Source: Roseimaritima ulvae (GTDB lineage: Bacteria; Planctomycetota; Planctomycetia; Pirellulales; Pirellulaceae). Taken from it: 64,000 nucleotides of DNA. The stretch is from contig NZ_CP042914.1 in assembly GCF_008065135.1 (NCBI RefSeq), positions 1,302,001-1,366,000 of the forward strand, written 5' to 3'. Positions within the stretch are counted from its first letter, which is position 1. Each line of letters starts with the position of its first letter. The notes under the pieces are model-generated. The model made no database searches and had not been told where the DNA came from. It saw nothing but the letters and a program-made list of their open reading frames with translations. Positions 28,701-35,630 of this stretch are shown here, piece by piece. A program made the position numbers and the translations under genes.

Positions 28701-30405
28701 CCTGGAGGGTTGGCAGCAAGCCCGCATTGTCTCGACTAAGGACTAATGGACTGATTCCCATTTCGATCGCTCGATCGATGACAGTCGTCGCGCTAATCGG
28801 TACCGTTGCTTCCCCCTCAGCTGCCAGTTGGCCGCGCAGAGCCGCCGTCTCGGCTGCATTTTCTCGTAGGCCGCGGAGCGTATGGAAAGCTTTGACTACC
28901 GACGAATTTTGGCCCGGATACGGTACAACGACAAAGTCCGTATGGCGGAGGTCGAGTCGTTGCGTGGGACGAGCCTGGCCGTCACCTGCATCCTCTAACG
29001 CAAACGAAGTAATGACCAGCTGTGGGCTGTTGGAGTAGGCCCGGACCAACATGGTGTCAGCAATACGCGTTCGATCAAAATCGGCCAGTCCGAAGTAGTT
29101 GGTGGCATTCAGGCGGCTGATTCCAATAGCAAATTTCCGTAGCTCGTCGGAAGCGTCGATGGGCAGCGTACCGTCGGGACGACTAAGCGCTGCCAATTGG
29201 GTTTGAAGCGTTTGAACCTCTGCTGCTCTGGCCGTAACGGCCGTCGTTGGAATGAGCGATGGAGCGACATTAAGCGTGTAGATATCCAAGTCGGTTATCG
29301 TGGAAATGCCGGCCACATTCGGGGGCCCCGCCGGCGTGCCGCCGTTCTGACGCACACCAATGCCAATCCGATCGACCAACGCTCGCGTAAATATTTGATC
29401 TTCTTGGCCGGGTGCGGTCAGTTCGACTTCAAGAAACAAACCGGTCAAAGCCTGGCTGCCAAACGGAAAGTTGGTGAGCACCTCCTGGTACGCGGTACCT
29501 AAGATGCGTTCATCTTCGTCGATGGATTTTGCATAGTCACCAATGGCGATGTACGGTGAGTAAGCATGCGTCGTTGCAGAAAGCAGACTGCCAAGACTGG
29601 TCGTACTTACGATGTGCCCTATCGACAGCGGCTTGCCGACTAAGTCCACGGTATTAAAGGTCTCGTCGAGTACCGATGCAACGTCTTGTATGGCACCGCC
29701 GAATAGATCGCTCGACGTCAATTCACGATTCAATCGCACCGTTGTTTTATGTCGTAGCGTATCGAAGACTTCGTCAAATGTTGCCTCGGTAGACGTAAAT
29801 GTTTGATCGATCAGCGCGTTGCGGAATGATGGATCAGCGTCCAGCAACCCTGCCCCCACGTCATACTGCACCCAATAGTGATCCCGTGTGTCGGCAAGCA
29901 ACTGCGGGTCGTTGGCCGGGTCCGCTAGGATTGCATCCTCGGGAACAAAGCCGGTCACCCGCAATGGTTCGGGGAACATTGAAAGGATTAATTCCTGCGC
30001 GAACTCGTCAGGTAATGTGCCCTGTGCGTATTGAGATTCGATCCCCGAAGCCCGCAACAACGCAATCATCAGGCTGGCTTGATCCAACGCATTGCCCGCG
30101 CCGCTCCATAACGTGCCTCGGGCTCCACGCAACGATCCGGCATAAGCCTCATAAGCAATATCCTCGCGCATGAACTGAAAGATCTCGGCAGGATCATGAT
30201 TCAGTTCCGCCGCCTTGGCGATAATGAAAGGATCAGCACTGTTGGCATCGGGAGTCGCCTGAACGCTCGCCAACATCAATCGTGGTTCCAAGCTCTCAAG
30301 CCGCATCGCTAAGCGGTGGCGGCGATTGCGGAACTCGCTGCGACGCTGCCCGCGTCGCCGGAGAAGAAGAGAGAAACGAGTGCCCGACAACGCACTGGTA
30401 ACCAT
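22708..30405 (-). CDS. Giant secreted multidomain protein with dockerin
   Basis: This 2565-residue extracellular protein begins with an Arg-rich segment and the planctomycete export-associated motif LESLEPRLMLA (about residues 36-46). Residues about 50-330 resemble a transglutaminase-like domain (GNALDQASLMIALLRASGI, DHYWVQYDV), but the catalytic Cys position seems to be Asn. A glycine-rich hydrophobic stretch lies near 670-720. Many NEW3/CARDB-like beta domains follow, with a beta propeller of LVIVD type around 1440-1800 (VDVSDPESPQLVR). Then come a Calx-beta domain near 2270-2380 (DTMVEPDESFTVTLSG), a His/Trp-rich linker (HSHHWPHRWPHDW), and two dockerin calcium loops (DVDRDGSVAPFDALHVINHL, DIDQDGLVSAYDALMVVNHL). 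GGAGGA 7 bases before the ATG fixes the start. It is probably a surface or matrix protein. Confidence 0.9.
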   Translation of the reverse strand: MVTSALSGTRFSLLLRRRGQRRSEFRNRRHRLAMRLESLEPRLMLASVQATPDANSADPFIIAKAAELNHDPAEIFQFMREDIAYEAYAGSLRGARGTLWSGAGNALDQASLMIALLRASGIESQYAQGTLPDEFAQELILSMFPEPLRVTGFVPEDAILADPANDPQLLADTRDHYWVQYDVGAGLLDADPSFRNALIDQTFTSTEATFDEVFDTLRHKTTVRLNRELTSSDLFGGAIQDVASVLDETFNTVDLVGKPLSIGHIVSTTSLGSLLSATTHAYSPYIAIGDYAKSIDEDERILGTAYQEVLTNFPFGSQALTGLFLEVELTAPGQEDQIFTRALVDRIGIGVRQNGGTPAGPPNVAGISTITDLDIYTLNVAPSLIPTTAVTARAAEVQTLQTQLAALSRPDGTLPIDASDELRKFAIGISRLNATNYFGLADFDRTRIADTMLVRAYSNSPQLVITSFALEDAGDGQARPTQRLDLRHTDFVVVPYPGQNSSVVKAFHTLRGLRENAAETAALRGQLAAEGEATVPISATTVIDRAIEMGISPLVLSRDNAGLLPTLQASADARARISLAIQNGQVVAVPSRPVEINGEAITAWFEIDPLTGKTVGVTEDGGHQSFAQVAAVAAIDGFLIGFLRSTVIVAGNVIFNDDCGPGGDRVACKEAIRQEAANAGNINNWLKGFSLAFGIGTVALAFLGTAAGGLGSAAALTSLLGAIDPPVPEFLISPETPLDGLQNLSGTGVVVDVVLDPSFTFPAAGNLLPTVYRVGIKNELATDERFQLSVIDAPTGFDVLTSVPDILVPAGATAEVGLALRPQQNLPAPGTMDHFVIEVTSETDSTVSANSDHVFVVPEIHGIDITANPAQLGALPGVASEVEISISSTGNVNEFVDLEILESPDLMVSGIVDTSVDMGETTTLTLTLVPDSALPLNSVVDVEITADFGGIEQTTLFIPVTITAPGAAAVASAASAVQNILGNAPLGGRLTELGTALTNLSLAPGDSVFLMQALVTLDSIVSLLTVDPILVSFADPVAASADALAAATTPEQVRDAIVKLGAVLENFSATVFNLSEHNVELFLTPNSTIAQPQTPATFELRVHNISNSSAATTYNISLGDLPIDVSGTLSETSVTLERDEFASVIVTLTPNSTQEVPAFEFDVTVAAEGFPDVTKTVNGALTARREFVSVVSVTVVPPFADAGGTVDVSARVLNAVNRVQQARASFVVRDSSGAQVGTVSAPVDVTLGVQTSLVDVSLGTFDTTGLVDGNYTVVVTLVDENGAPIPGAIGQTTLLIGAPVTADLSVTPQLLPPGASTVTNTFQIEGQDIPTDDPLTLLGQLPIQNAARGVAIRGDVAYVSGGTGINVVDVSDPESPQLVRTVGSGDHAGARLQDDLLVAIRTQGFRRFFLDVYSIANDPLEPVLLGSSDLINYDLVGDLQTNPTHAFVAQFQECHFIPSNDVFLLSGDLLSIALNLDDPDNPTSASPALESVLFNTYGDNTFDPNDISGCAPNGGEHNVFSLALPNPQTVYLATTTVTGGNTQAGVGQIAVVDVSDAANPAVLRNVDIPGTVQAVGVAVDGNRGVVIGTTGGWNDPFNGFRSGVFTVTTLDLTDPLNPQLVKTLTLDREATTFWTSTATVENGIFTFSDLGFDGNEGNPEVLIIDASILENPFVVSSSIPLDIVPPNSLSAAGSQLYLTDADGLTIYEIGDLPRIAATAAVQIPNGVGVEVVDSSFNISPDTIIPGPDFDTLLWNLSLTALTPIQDLSWETRVNNLQPGESRNVTLATQIDFSVQGTVGELMLPRQNVFAEQVLSLAPAERTIQPGESTSYSVSIGNPSINSVTYDLSTSGLPPEWVELDPQVTVPAGGSVDVPITLQSDPFAPLSEFGFVVTATVNGSQTSVEGTLSLVGDPVLPDADAQAHGVVVSLSPTSAVAGQGTAAAYVARITNVGSITETFDLSVVGLPSGFTASLAQTRIDIPPGASNFREVVVSVVPPADATVDDYMFEFIASSMADATVMDVASGQITVLELGVGVEITPNIAVPGSIFQMLVTNTGQVTETYDLSVAAPAALAATLETTTVTLDPGASQTVPIEVGAIDFAFPGVMQLVGVATSRTNAAVRAADSVEVSIDGRLGVSAGFDQPARVLPHPGPATLLLQVDNVGNLEDQYSATIMGTDGPITAALKGLDGQPALSVPLFILPGLSTGVLSVDAMLTDFGVGEITVQIRSLSDDTIVQQAIATVMAASPTPTTLTIAPLNADRAEGDAGNTPFTFTVTRGGNVSGPTTVEFNVSGSGSNAADAVDFGGSFPFGQVMFAANETSQALTVSVSGDTMVEPDESFTVTLSGATDGATIESDMAVGLIRNDDRHDNTCHQPLKPLWWQIACKLFCHHAGDSGEDGHSHHWPHRWPHDWAHGGTIHGLLEWAAEPSWLGCWLGVPLKLWHALDVDRDGSVAPFDALHVINHLNHQNRLPATAPLHLDADMERYDIDQDGLVSAYDALMVVNHLNRMQRWKQSLSTATSSPTFSIPPAAAIPLLETDEDDEKRWDDGLLQLIADDLSRILGH

Positions 30406-30612
30406 CGCAATGTCCTCCGACGAATCTCACGACAAGAGCGAGAACGATGGTCGAAGGTTGCGGCCGGTTCCCGCTATCACCCAGTTAGCATAGGCGTGCC
30501 CCCCGGGTCTTGTCACGACTTTTTTAGAAAGGCCAGCAAGATTAGCGGTGGGCAGGCGTACGGTAGTCACTCGTGGGAAAAATCGAATCCATGCGCGGGG
30601 CTGCTGAAGAAC
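30406..30612. other. Intergenic spacer upstream of the giant gene
   Basis: About 200 bases contain the ribosome binding site of the giant-protein gene (read on the minus strand) and presumably its promoter. I see no clear -35/-10 pair and no other feature. Confidence 0.4.
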
Positions 30613-30912
30613 TCAGCCACCATAGAAGCAAACGTAGGCCGTGGGCGTTTCCACGCGGACGTCGAATTTGACATTCGCTTCGACGCGAAATTCGCTGCCG
30701 CTGGGGTAGCTCTGGAAGTCGGTTTCGCCTGGCAGACGGATGTTCAGTTCTCCGCTGACGACCTTCATCAATTCCTGCTCGCTGGTGCCAAATTGGTATT
30801 CGCCGGCCGCCATCACGCCCGCGGTGGCTCGGCCTTCGCCGTTTTCAAACCCGATCGATTTGACTTTCCCATCAAAATATTCGTTAACCTGCAGGGCCAT
30901 TTTGGTGTCCAT
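30613..30912 (-). CDS. ppnP: Pyrimidine/purine nucleoside phosphorylase
   Basis: PpnP (formerly DUF1255/YaiE) is a small cupin that phosphorolyses several nucleosides to the free base and ribose-1-phosphate. From the ATG at 30912 the protein is 99 residues. It carries the family landmarks NEYFDGKVKSIGFEN, GVMAAGEYQFGTSEQELM, VVSGELNIRLPG and the C-terminal TPTAYVCFYGG. The open frame continues upstream to 31008, but family length favours 30912 or 30900. It is cytosolic with no obvious operon partner. Confidence 0.92.
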   Translation of the reverse strand: MDTKMALQVNEYFDGKVKSIGFENGEGRATAGVMAAGEYQFGTSEQELMKVVSGELNIRLPGETDFQSYPSGSEFRVEANVKFDVRVETPTAYVCFYGG

Positions 30913-31183
30913 GAAACGGAGCCGTGAAACGTCGTACGCCAATCGCGCCGGGCCACTATAATCCAGCGGATCGAGCCTGCTAGGGCAGCCCATCGCCGTC
31001 TGGGCCAAGTCGCGGAAAGAATTCCCCTGCCCGGCTTGCAGAACCCCAGATGGTTAGAGATACTTTTGCCTTCTCAAGTCCGAGCCCCGGCTCAGGCTTG
31101 AAAACGCACCCCGCAACCCTGGGGGTGCCGAGTCCTCCGCGCCGCATTGGCGCAGCCGGGAGGACGGGCCGACGATAACAGCG

Positions 31184-31267
31184 GCCGGAGTGGCGGAATT
31201 GGCAGACGCGCTGGATTCAAAATCCAGTTGGAGCAATCCAGTGTGGGTTCGAGTCCCACCTCCGGTA
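31184..31267 (+). tRNA. tRNA-Leu (anticodon CAA)
   Basis: An 84-base class II tRNA. The acceptor arm gccggag pairs with ctccggt (one G-T pair), and the anticodon stem ctgga/tccag encloses the loop ttcaaaa with anticodon CAA. A long variable arm follows, and the T arm gtggg/cccac holds ttcgagt. The CCA end is not encoded. Frames through it on either strand are spurious. Confidence 0.96.
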
Positions 31268-31282
31268 CTTGTCCAGCAGACT

Positions 31283-31317
31283 AAGGACTCAGAGCATTCG
31301 CTCGGGTCCTTTTTTTT
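31283..31317 (+). terminator. Terminator of the tRNA-Leu transcript
   Basis: The stem aaggactc (31283-31290) pairs with gggtcctt (31304-31311) and is followed by a run of T residues through 31317. It lies 16 bases after the tRNA. Confidence 0.85.
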
Positions 31318-31340
31318 ATGGATCTGCGGTTGGCACCCAA

Positions 31341-32804
31341 TCATTTTTCACGAGTCCACAGCGGCTTGCCGCGGTAGCGTTTTCCGATTGTGTATCGCTC
31401 GCTTGGAGTTGCAGCGCTGTCGAGCATGGCTTCGAGCCGTCGTGCTATGTCGGGATGTTTCTCAGCGATGTTGTGGGATTCGGAAATATCCGTCGCGAGA
31501 TTGTAGAGCTGGAGATCGCTGCCCGCCCCGAGCCGAATCCCTTTCCAGTCTTTCCAGCGAACCGCCTGATCGTAGCGGGCTCGGCAGTGTCCGTAGTCCC
31601 AGTAGAGAAACTCACGCGGCGCAGCGAGTTCGTTGCCCTGCAAGGCATCGACCACCGAAATGCCATCGATGCCCTGGGGAGGACTTACGCCGGCCAACGC
31701 CGCAAAGGTGGGCAACATGTCTTGAAACGCAATCACTTCCTGGCTGGTTTGGTTAGCAGCAATCGTACCGCTCCAGCGAGCGATAAACGGAACCCGAATG
31801 CCACCTTCGGTTAGGTCCCGTTTGTAACCTCGAAGCGATCCATTGGTTTGGAATTGTTTTGGCACCGACCAGTGTCCGCCATGGTCGCTGGTGAAAATCA
31901 CCAAGGTGTTTTCGTCGAGTTCCAGTTCGCTTAGCAGATCCACGATTCGCCCCACATCGCTGTCCAGCATGTGTACCATGGCGGCATACTTCTTGGATCG
32001 CTGGTCCCAGTCGCGGTCGGAGTACGGCGCTGTCGATGGAACGGTTAAGCCATCAGGGTCTTCATCCTTGGCCGCGAAATGGGGTAACGTCCATGCGACA
32101 TACAGAAAGAACGGGTTGGCCTGCGATTTTCGTATGAACTCGAGCGCACGATCGGTCAGCAGGTCATGGCTGTAGTGTTTTCTTAAAGCACCGTTACCGG
32201 TCAGCTCAAGCCTGCCTTCGTCATCGTCAAGGTACTCGGGAAAGTAATAATGGGCGTGATCCTGATTGAGATAACCGAACCATGAATCAAACCCTTGATG
32301 GGTCGCTCTGCCGATGGTTCCGGCGTCTCCCAGCGACCATTTGCCAACTCCGCCGCAGCGATAGCCGGCAGGCTTGAGGACTTCAGCGATCGTGGCATCG
32401 TCCTCCTGAAGGTAGGTGTGGTAGTGTGGCACGTTATCGCGGGCCGGCGTGTGCCCGTTGTGAAGTCCTGTCATCAGGACGCTTCGAGACGCGGTGCAAA
32501 CCGGCGCTCCGGCATAAGCCTGAGTAAATCGCATCCCGTTGCTGGCCAGTTGGTCGATTCGCGGCGTCGAAATTAGCTTTTGACCATAACAACCAAGATC
32601 ACCGTAGCCGAGATCATCCGCCATGATCAGCACAATGTTGGGTTTCTGCGACGTCACAGGTAAATCATCGGCGGCAGTAAACCAGGAATTCGCTGGCTGC
32701 GCCCAGGCGTCCAGGCCATTGGTTGCCAACAGCAAGCCGCAGATGAAACTCGCCAGAACGTGGTTCATGATTTTGTCCATTTTTAAACGCACAGCCATCA
32801 CCAC
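31341..32804 (-). CDS. Secreted sulfatase
   Basis: This formylglycine-dependent sulfatase probably releases sulfate from polysaccharides outside the cytoplasm. It shows the N-terminal metal site MADDLGYGDLGCYG and the maturation motif PVCTASRSVLMTG, where Cys becomes formylglycine (C-x-A-S-R variant). Further conserved blocks are FLYVAWTLPHFA and FTSDHGGHW. A signal peptide (NHVLASFICGLLLATNGLDAWA) precedes the mature enzyme. The start is ambiguous between GTG at 32804 and ATGs at 32798, 32780 and 32768; all keep the signal peptide. The sulfated substrate cannot be assigned. Planctomycete genomes carry many such enzymes. Confidence 0.93.
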   Translation of the reverse strand: MVMAVRLKMDKIMNHVLASFICGLLLATNGLDAWAQPANSWFTAADDLPVTSQKPNIVLIMADDLGYGDLGCYGQKLISTPRIDQLASNGMRFTQAYAGAPVCTASRSVLMTGLHNGHTPARDNVPHYHTYLQEDDATIAEVLKPAGYRCGGVGKWSLGDAGTIGRATHQGFDSWFGYLNQDHAHYYFPEYLDDDEGRLELTGNGALRKHYSHDLLTDRALEFIRKSQANPFFLYVAWTLPHFAAKDEDPDGLTVPSTAPYSDRDWDQRSKKYAAMVHMLDSDVGRIVDLLSELELDENTLVIFTSDHGGHWSVPKQFQTNGSLRGYKRDLTEGGIRVPFIARWSGTIAANQTSQEVIAFQDMLPTFAALAGVSPPQGIDGISVVDALQGNELAAPREFLYWDYGHCRARYDQAVRWKDWKGIRLGAGSDLQLYNLATDISESHNIAEKHPDIARRLEAMLDSAATPSERYTIGKRYRGKPLWTREK

Positions 32805-32822
32805 TGGCGTGCAATTCTCTGG

Positions 32823-33128
32823 TTATCCGTCAGCATTTGGTCGGCAAAGGTATAAAGCAGCAATGCCGAGTGCACCAGCAATCACGGGGATCGACAATGC
32901 AGCCGTTGCCACGCGGTTACGGGATCGGCGATACATCGCCTCAATCAACGTCCCCTTGGTCGCAGAAGTGATGCCGTCGAAATCCACATCCCATCGCTGA
33001 GGTCTATAGTAGTCGTAGACCACGCTCGGCATCCAGTAAGTCGATCCATGGTAGTTTAGGCCAGTAGCGACGAAGGCAACAATGGCGACAGTGAGGTAAG
33101 TGATATGAAACGGTCCAAAAGGGGCCAT
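32823..33128 (-). CDS. Small membrane protein of unknown function
   Basis: The 101-residue product has two hydrophobic segments (YLTVAIVAFVATGL and ATAALSIPVIAGALGIAALYL) around a polar, aromatic loop. I do not recognise a family. It ends 18 bases before the sulfatase gene on the same strand. Its start codon sits inside a nearly perfect 58-base palindrome. It marks the edge of the AT-richer accessory stretch. Confidence 0.6.
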   Translation of the reverse strand: MAPFGPFHITYLTVAIVAFVATGLNYHGSTYWMPSVVYDYYRPQRWDVDFDGITSATKGTLIEAMYRRSRNRVATAALSIPVIAGALGIAALYLCRPNADG

Positions 33129-33178
33129 GAACCTATCAGGCGGTGCTCCCTAGCACGGAAAGAAAGGTTCATGTCCCC
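33121..33178. repeat. Palindrome over a start codon
   Basis: ggggccatgaacct (33121-33134) is inverted at 33165-33178 with one mismatch, and an inner gtgct/agcac stem lies between. The outer left arm contains the start codon of the minus-strand small membrane protein, so the structure could mask its translation. Confidence 0.75.
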
Positions 33179-33228
33179 ATTTGAGGTCTGGAGCGAAGCA
33201 CGAGCGGAGCAAGTGTTTCAAAATGAGG

Positions 33229-33302
33229 ATTACACGAGGGTAGCAAGAGCGTGCGATTCGAAGATAATTATCAACGCTCGCCAGCCATTGAAGTCCACCG
33301 TT
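33229..33302 (+). repeat. attC-like repeat, copy 1
   Basis: It shares with three other copies the order ttacac/ttgcac, gtgcgattcgaag, ttatcaac, ctcgccagcc, ttgaa and a final cgtt or ccgtt. It ends 14 bases before the ankyrin gene. About 40 bases upstream of it (from about 33187) also match copy 3. The layout resembles an integron recombination site, but this copy folds imperfectly. Confidence 0.55.
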
Positions 33303-33315
33303 CCACCAAGTAATC

Positions 33316-33759
33316 ATGGCGTTCCCTGACGACCTTGTGTCAACGCTCTCTGAAGCTGTTCAAGCAAATGACGCTGACGCGATCCGTGACAGGATCTTAA
33401 AATTCAAGCTGACGGGTCACGACCTGGGCGAATGCCTCATAATGGCATCGTACCTAGGAAACATTGGCGCGATGAAAGTGTTGCTTGAATATGATGCTGA
33501 TGTTCATTGGAAAAACGAAGACGGCGAAACAGCGTTCAGCTTCGCGTGTGCCTATGATCAATTTGATGCTGCGAGACTGCTGCACCAACACGGTGCTGAC
33601 ATCAACAGTGTCGATTCCAGTGGTGGCACGCCACTTGATTGGGCAGTCTGTCACGCTCGCCCCGAGTTTCGTGCATGGCTTAAGGACATTGGGGGGAGGA
33701 GGAACAGCGACCACGAAGAATGGCCATGGCCGCCAAAGACTGACGGTTGTGGGACTTGA
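33316..33759 (+). CDS. Ankyrin-repeat protein
   Basis: The 147-residue protein has about three ankyrin repeats: GNIGAMKVLLEYDADVHWKN, QFDAARLLHQHGADINSVD and a partial GGTPLDWAV. Ankyrin repeats bind other proteins. It has no signal peptide or catalytic motif. It is enclosed by attC-like repeats on both sides, in the position of a gene cassette, and is less GC-rich than the flanking core genes. Confidence 0.8.
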   Translation: MAFPDDLVSTLSEAVQANDADAIRDRILKFKLTGHDLGECLIMASYLGNIGAMKVLLEYDADVHWKNEDGETAFSFACAYDQFDAARLLHQHGADINSVDSSGGTPLDWAVCHARPEFRAWLKDIGGRRNSDHEEWPWPPKTDGCGT

Positions 33760-33802
33760 TATATTGACCTCACACGCCATTGAAGAGGGTTCCATCAGAG
33801 GG

Positions 33803-33875
33803 TTGCACGAGTGTGGCCGTGTTGTGCGATTCGAAGTAAGTTATCAACTCCCGCCAGCCAGTGAATTTCGACGTT
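33803..33875 (+). repeat. attC-like repeat, copy 2
   Basis: It contains ttgcacgagtgtggcc, tgcgattcgaagtaag, ttatcaactcccgccagcc and ends gaatttcgacgtt. It lies between the ankyrin gene and the acetyltransferase gene. Confidence 0.6.
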
Positions 33876-33908
33876 AGCCGACTGAAACCCACCAACCTCG
33901 TTCCATCC

Positions 33909-34376
33909 GTGATCTCAGTTCACCCCCTTTCGCCTGACTACGTCCAACCCGTCACACTGATGGTTGGCGAACTGCTGCACGAAATCATGCGTGTCATTGA
34001 TGTGCCCGCGTTCGACTTTGACCACGACTCGACCGCAAAGCGACTGTCAGCATTCATCGACGACGGAATTTACGATGGATTCGTTGCGTTTGACGACGCT
34101 AAGGCCATTGGATTCGCAACCGTTTACCAAAGTCACTCTCTCTACGGAAATGGAGCTTACGGCACTATCCCTGAACTCTTTGTCCGGCCCTCGCATCGCT
34201 CACGCGGCATCGGCAAACAGCTTCTGGCCGCCTTGGCTGGCAATGCTGCCGGACGTGGATGGACGATGCTCGAGGTGACGACGCCACCACTCCCAAGCTT
34301 TGATCGGACACTGTCGTTTTACGAGCGATCTGGTTTTGAAATCACTGGCGGTCGCAAGCTGAAACTCAAACTTTGA
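33909..34376 (+). CDS. GNAT-family acetyltransferase
   Basis: This predicted acetyl-CoA-dependent N-acetyltransferase has the acetyl-CoA site RPSHRSRGIGKQLLAAL (R-x-x-G-x-G/A), preceded by IPELFVRP and followed by the C-terminal SFYERSGFEITG. The substrate is unknown. The open frame begins at 33861, but its first 16 codons lie within and next to the attC-like repeat. The GTG at 33909 (155 residues) is therefore preferred, with low certainty. The gene is bounded by attC-like repeats. Confidence 0.82.
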   Translation: MISVHPLSPDYVQPVTLMVGELLHEIMRVIDVPAFDFDHDSTAKRLSAFIDDGIYDGFVAFDDAKAIGFATVYQSHSLYGNGAYGTIPELFVRPSHRSRGIGKQLLAALAGNAAGRGWTMLEVTTPPLPSFDRTLSFYERSGFEITGGRKLKLKL

Positions 34377-34453
34377 CATCATGCGGCGGATAACAATTAA
34401 GGCTTTGACATCGTGGAGCGAGACACGATCAGAGCAAGTGTTTTAAAATGAGG

Positions 34454-34510
34454 ATTGCACAAGTGTGGCCGTGTCGTGCGATTCAAGTTAATGATCAACT
34501 CTCGCCGCGC
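34454..34510 (+). repeat. attC-like repeat, copy 3
   Basis: It contains attgcacaagtgtggcc, gtgcgattcaagtta and atcaactctcgcc, but lacks the final aacgtt. About 65 bases upstream, gcggataacaatt (34384-34396) resembles the left core of planctomycete attC sites. The segment from about 34412 also matches copy 1. It may be a decayed or recombinant site. Confidence 0.5.
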
Positions 34511-34562
34511 TCGTGTAAAAATTTCCGTTCTGCAAGAAGAGTATGCACACTGGAACCGCATC

Positions 34563-35030
34563 ATGGCATGGAAAATCGCAACACTGGCTCTGCTAACTGT
34601 AGTTGTGGTCTTAAGCATAATCCTTCTGGTACGAACGTCACCTGTTCGACCTACTGATCGACGACTAATTGGCACTTGGGTCTCGGATCGCGATCGAACT
34701 ATTGCAGAGTGTAAAGAGGTTTGGGGGGTGACGGAGGACCGCCTTGGAGTATGGAGCGAGCTGCTCGGAAAAATGTCGATCACATTCTCGGAGGGAATGG
34801 TTGAAACAGATCTGAATGGTGAAAAGCTGATCACACCCTATTCCGTACTTGCCTGTGACAGGACTTCGGTTGTACTTCGGGACGACTCGGAAGAAGGGGC
34901 ATGGGCGGCCGAAGTACTGGGGCTTTCCACGTTTTCAAAGATCCATTTTGACGGCGATGATAGTTACTGGGTGTTTAGTGAGCCCGGAGCAATCAAAGAG
35001 TACTTCAGACGCGTGACCGACACGGACTGA
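34563..35030 (+). CDS. Membrane-anchored protein of unknown function
   Basis: From the ATG at 34563 the product is 155 residues, starting MAWKIATLALLTVVVVLSIILLV, which is here described as a 20-plus-residue N-terminal membrane anchor. The rest includes RRLIGTWVSDRD and MSITFSEGMV, a pattern like small lipocalin-type or stress-response domains that begin with a GTW motif. I cannot assign a family. The upstream part of the frame runs into the attC-like repeat and is not protein-like. Confidence 0.65.
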   Translation: MAWKIATLALLTVVVVLSIILLVRTSPVRPTDRRLIGTWVSDRDRTIAECKEVWGVTEDRLGVWSELLGKMSITFSEGMVETDLNGEKLITPYSVLACDRTSVVLRDDSEEGAWAAEVLGLSTFSKIHFDGDDSYWVFSEPGAIKEYFRRVTDTD

Positions 35031-35138
35031 GTAGAGCCATGTCGTCAACGTGAGCGACCGATGGAGCGTTTGCAAATGAAAAGTCTTGGGTGGTCGCCCA
35101 GTTACCGACCGCCGTTCGTCGTACCCATGAGGAACGCA

Positions 35139-35516
35139 ATGTCTAGGCACGATTGGAATTCGCACTCGATCGAAGTGAAAAGCATCGCTCATGCCCGTTA
35201 CCTTTGGCTTGCCGTTTCACTGTACGTATTCGTCGATGGCGAGCAAGTTGGCTTTTCGTCAAATAAACTTGAAGGCCTACGAACAAAAGTCCCCTTTTCG
35301 ATCAACGGAACCCATGGGGTAGTGACGTCCCGAGCAAATTCCGCCCATCACCGGATAAGATACACGATTGAAATGGATGGCAAATGCATCGGTGAAGGTA
35401 GCACGTACGCTGCGAATTGGTACAAAGCCTACTTGTCGTATGCCGCATGGGGAGTTGTTTTGGGGCTGCTATTGCTTGGTGTTGCCATTCGTCTTGGCGT
35501 ATTCCCGATGCCTTAG
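35139..35516 (+). CDS. Small membrane protein of unknown function
   Basis: The 125-residue protein from the ATG at 35139 is supported by GAGGA about 6 bases upstream. It has a soluble N-terminal part rich in beta-type residues (YLWLAVSLYVFVDGEQVGFS) and one C-terminal membrane helix (AAWGVVLGLLLLGVAIRLGV). No family is recognised. It lies 108 bases after the preceding gene without a clear repeat between them, and is followed by attC-like copy 4. Confidence 0.65.
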   Translation: MSRHDWNSHSIEVKSIAHARYLWLAVSLYVFVDGEQVGFSSNKLEGLRTKVPFSINGTHGVVTSRANSAHHRIRYTIEMDGKCIGEGSTYAANWYKAYLSYAAWGVVLGLLLLGVAIRLGVFPMP

Positions 35517-35550
35517 GCTGCCAGATCTGAGATGGGCTGCTAATCAAAGA

Positions 35551-35630
35551 ATTGCACGGGAGCGTAGGTGGCGGAGCCGTGCGATTCGAAGTGAACTATC
35601 AACTCTCGCCACCAGTTGAACTTTAACGTT
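35551..35630 (+). repeat. attC-like repeat, copy 4
   Basis: This is the best-folding copy. ggtggcggag (35567-35576) pairs with ctctcgccacc (35603-35613) leaving one bulged T, as in attC sites with extrahelical bases. The copy ends gaactttaacgtt. The last 8 bases overlap the 3' end of the minus-strand gene at 35623. Confidence 0.65.

Noticed and set aside
31054-31344. Minus-strand 96-residue ORF across the tRNA
   Set aside because: It is the antisense of tRNA-Leu and produces a GGGTRTHTG-type peptide, a common misannotation. The plus-strand 188-residue ORF from 31190 is the sense counterpart and equally spurious.
33187-35630. Possible CRISPR array in the repeats at 33-35.6 kb
   Set aside because: The repeats are about 75 bases, imperfect and separated by whole genes of variable length, with no regular short spacers or cas genes.
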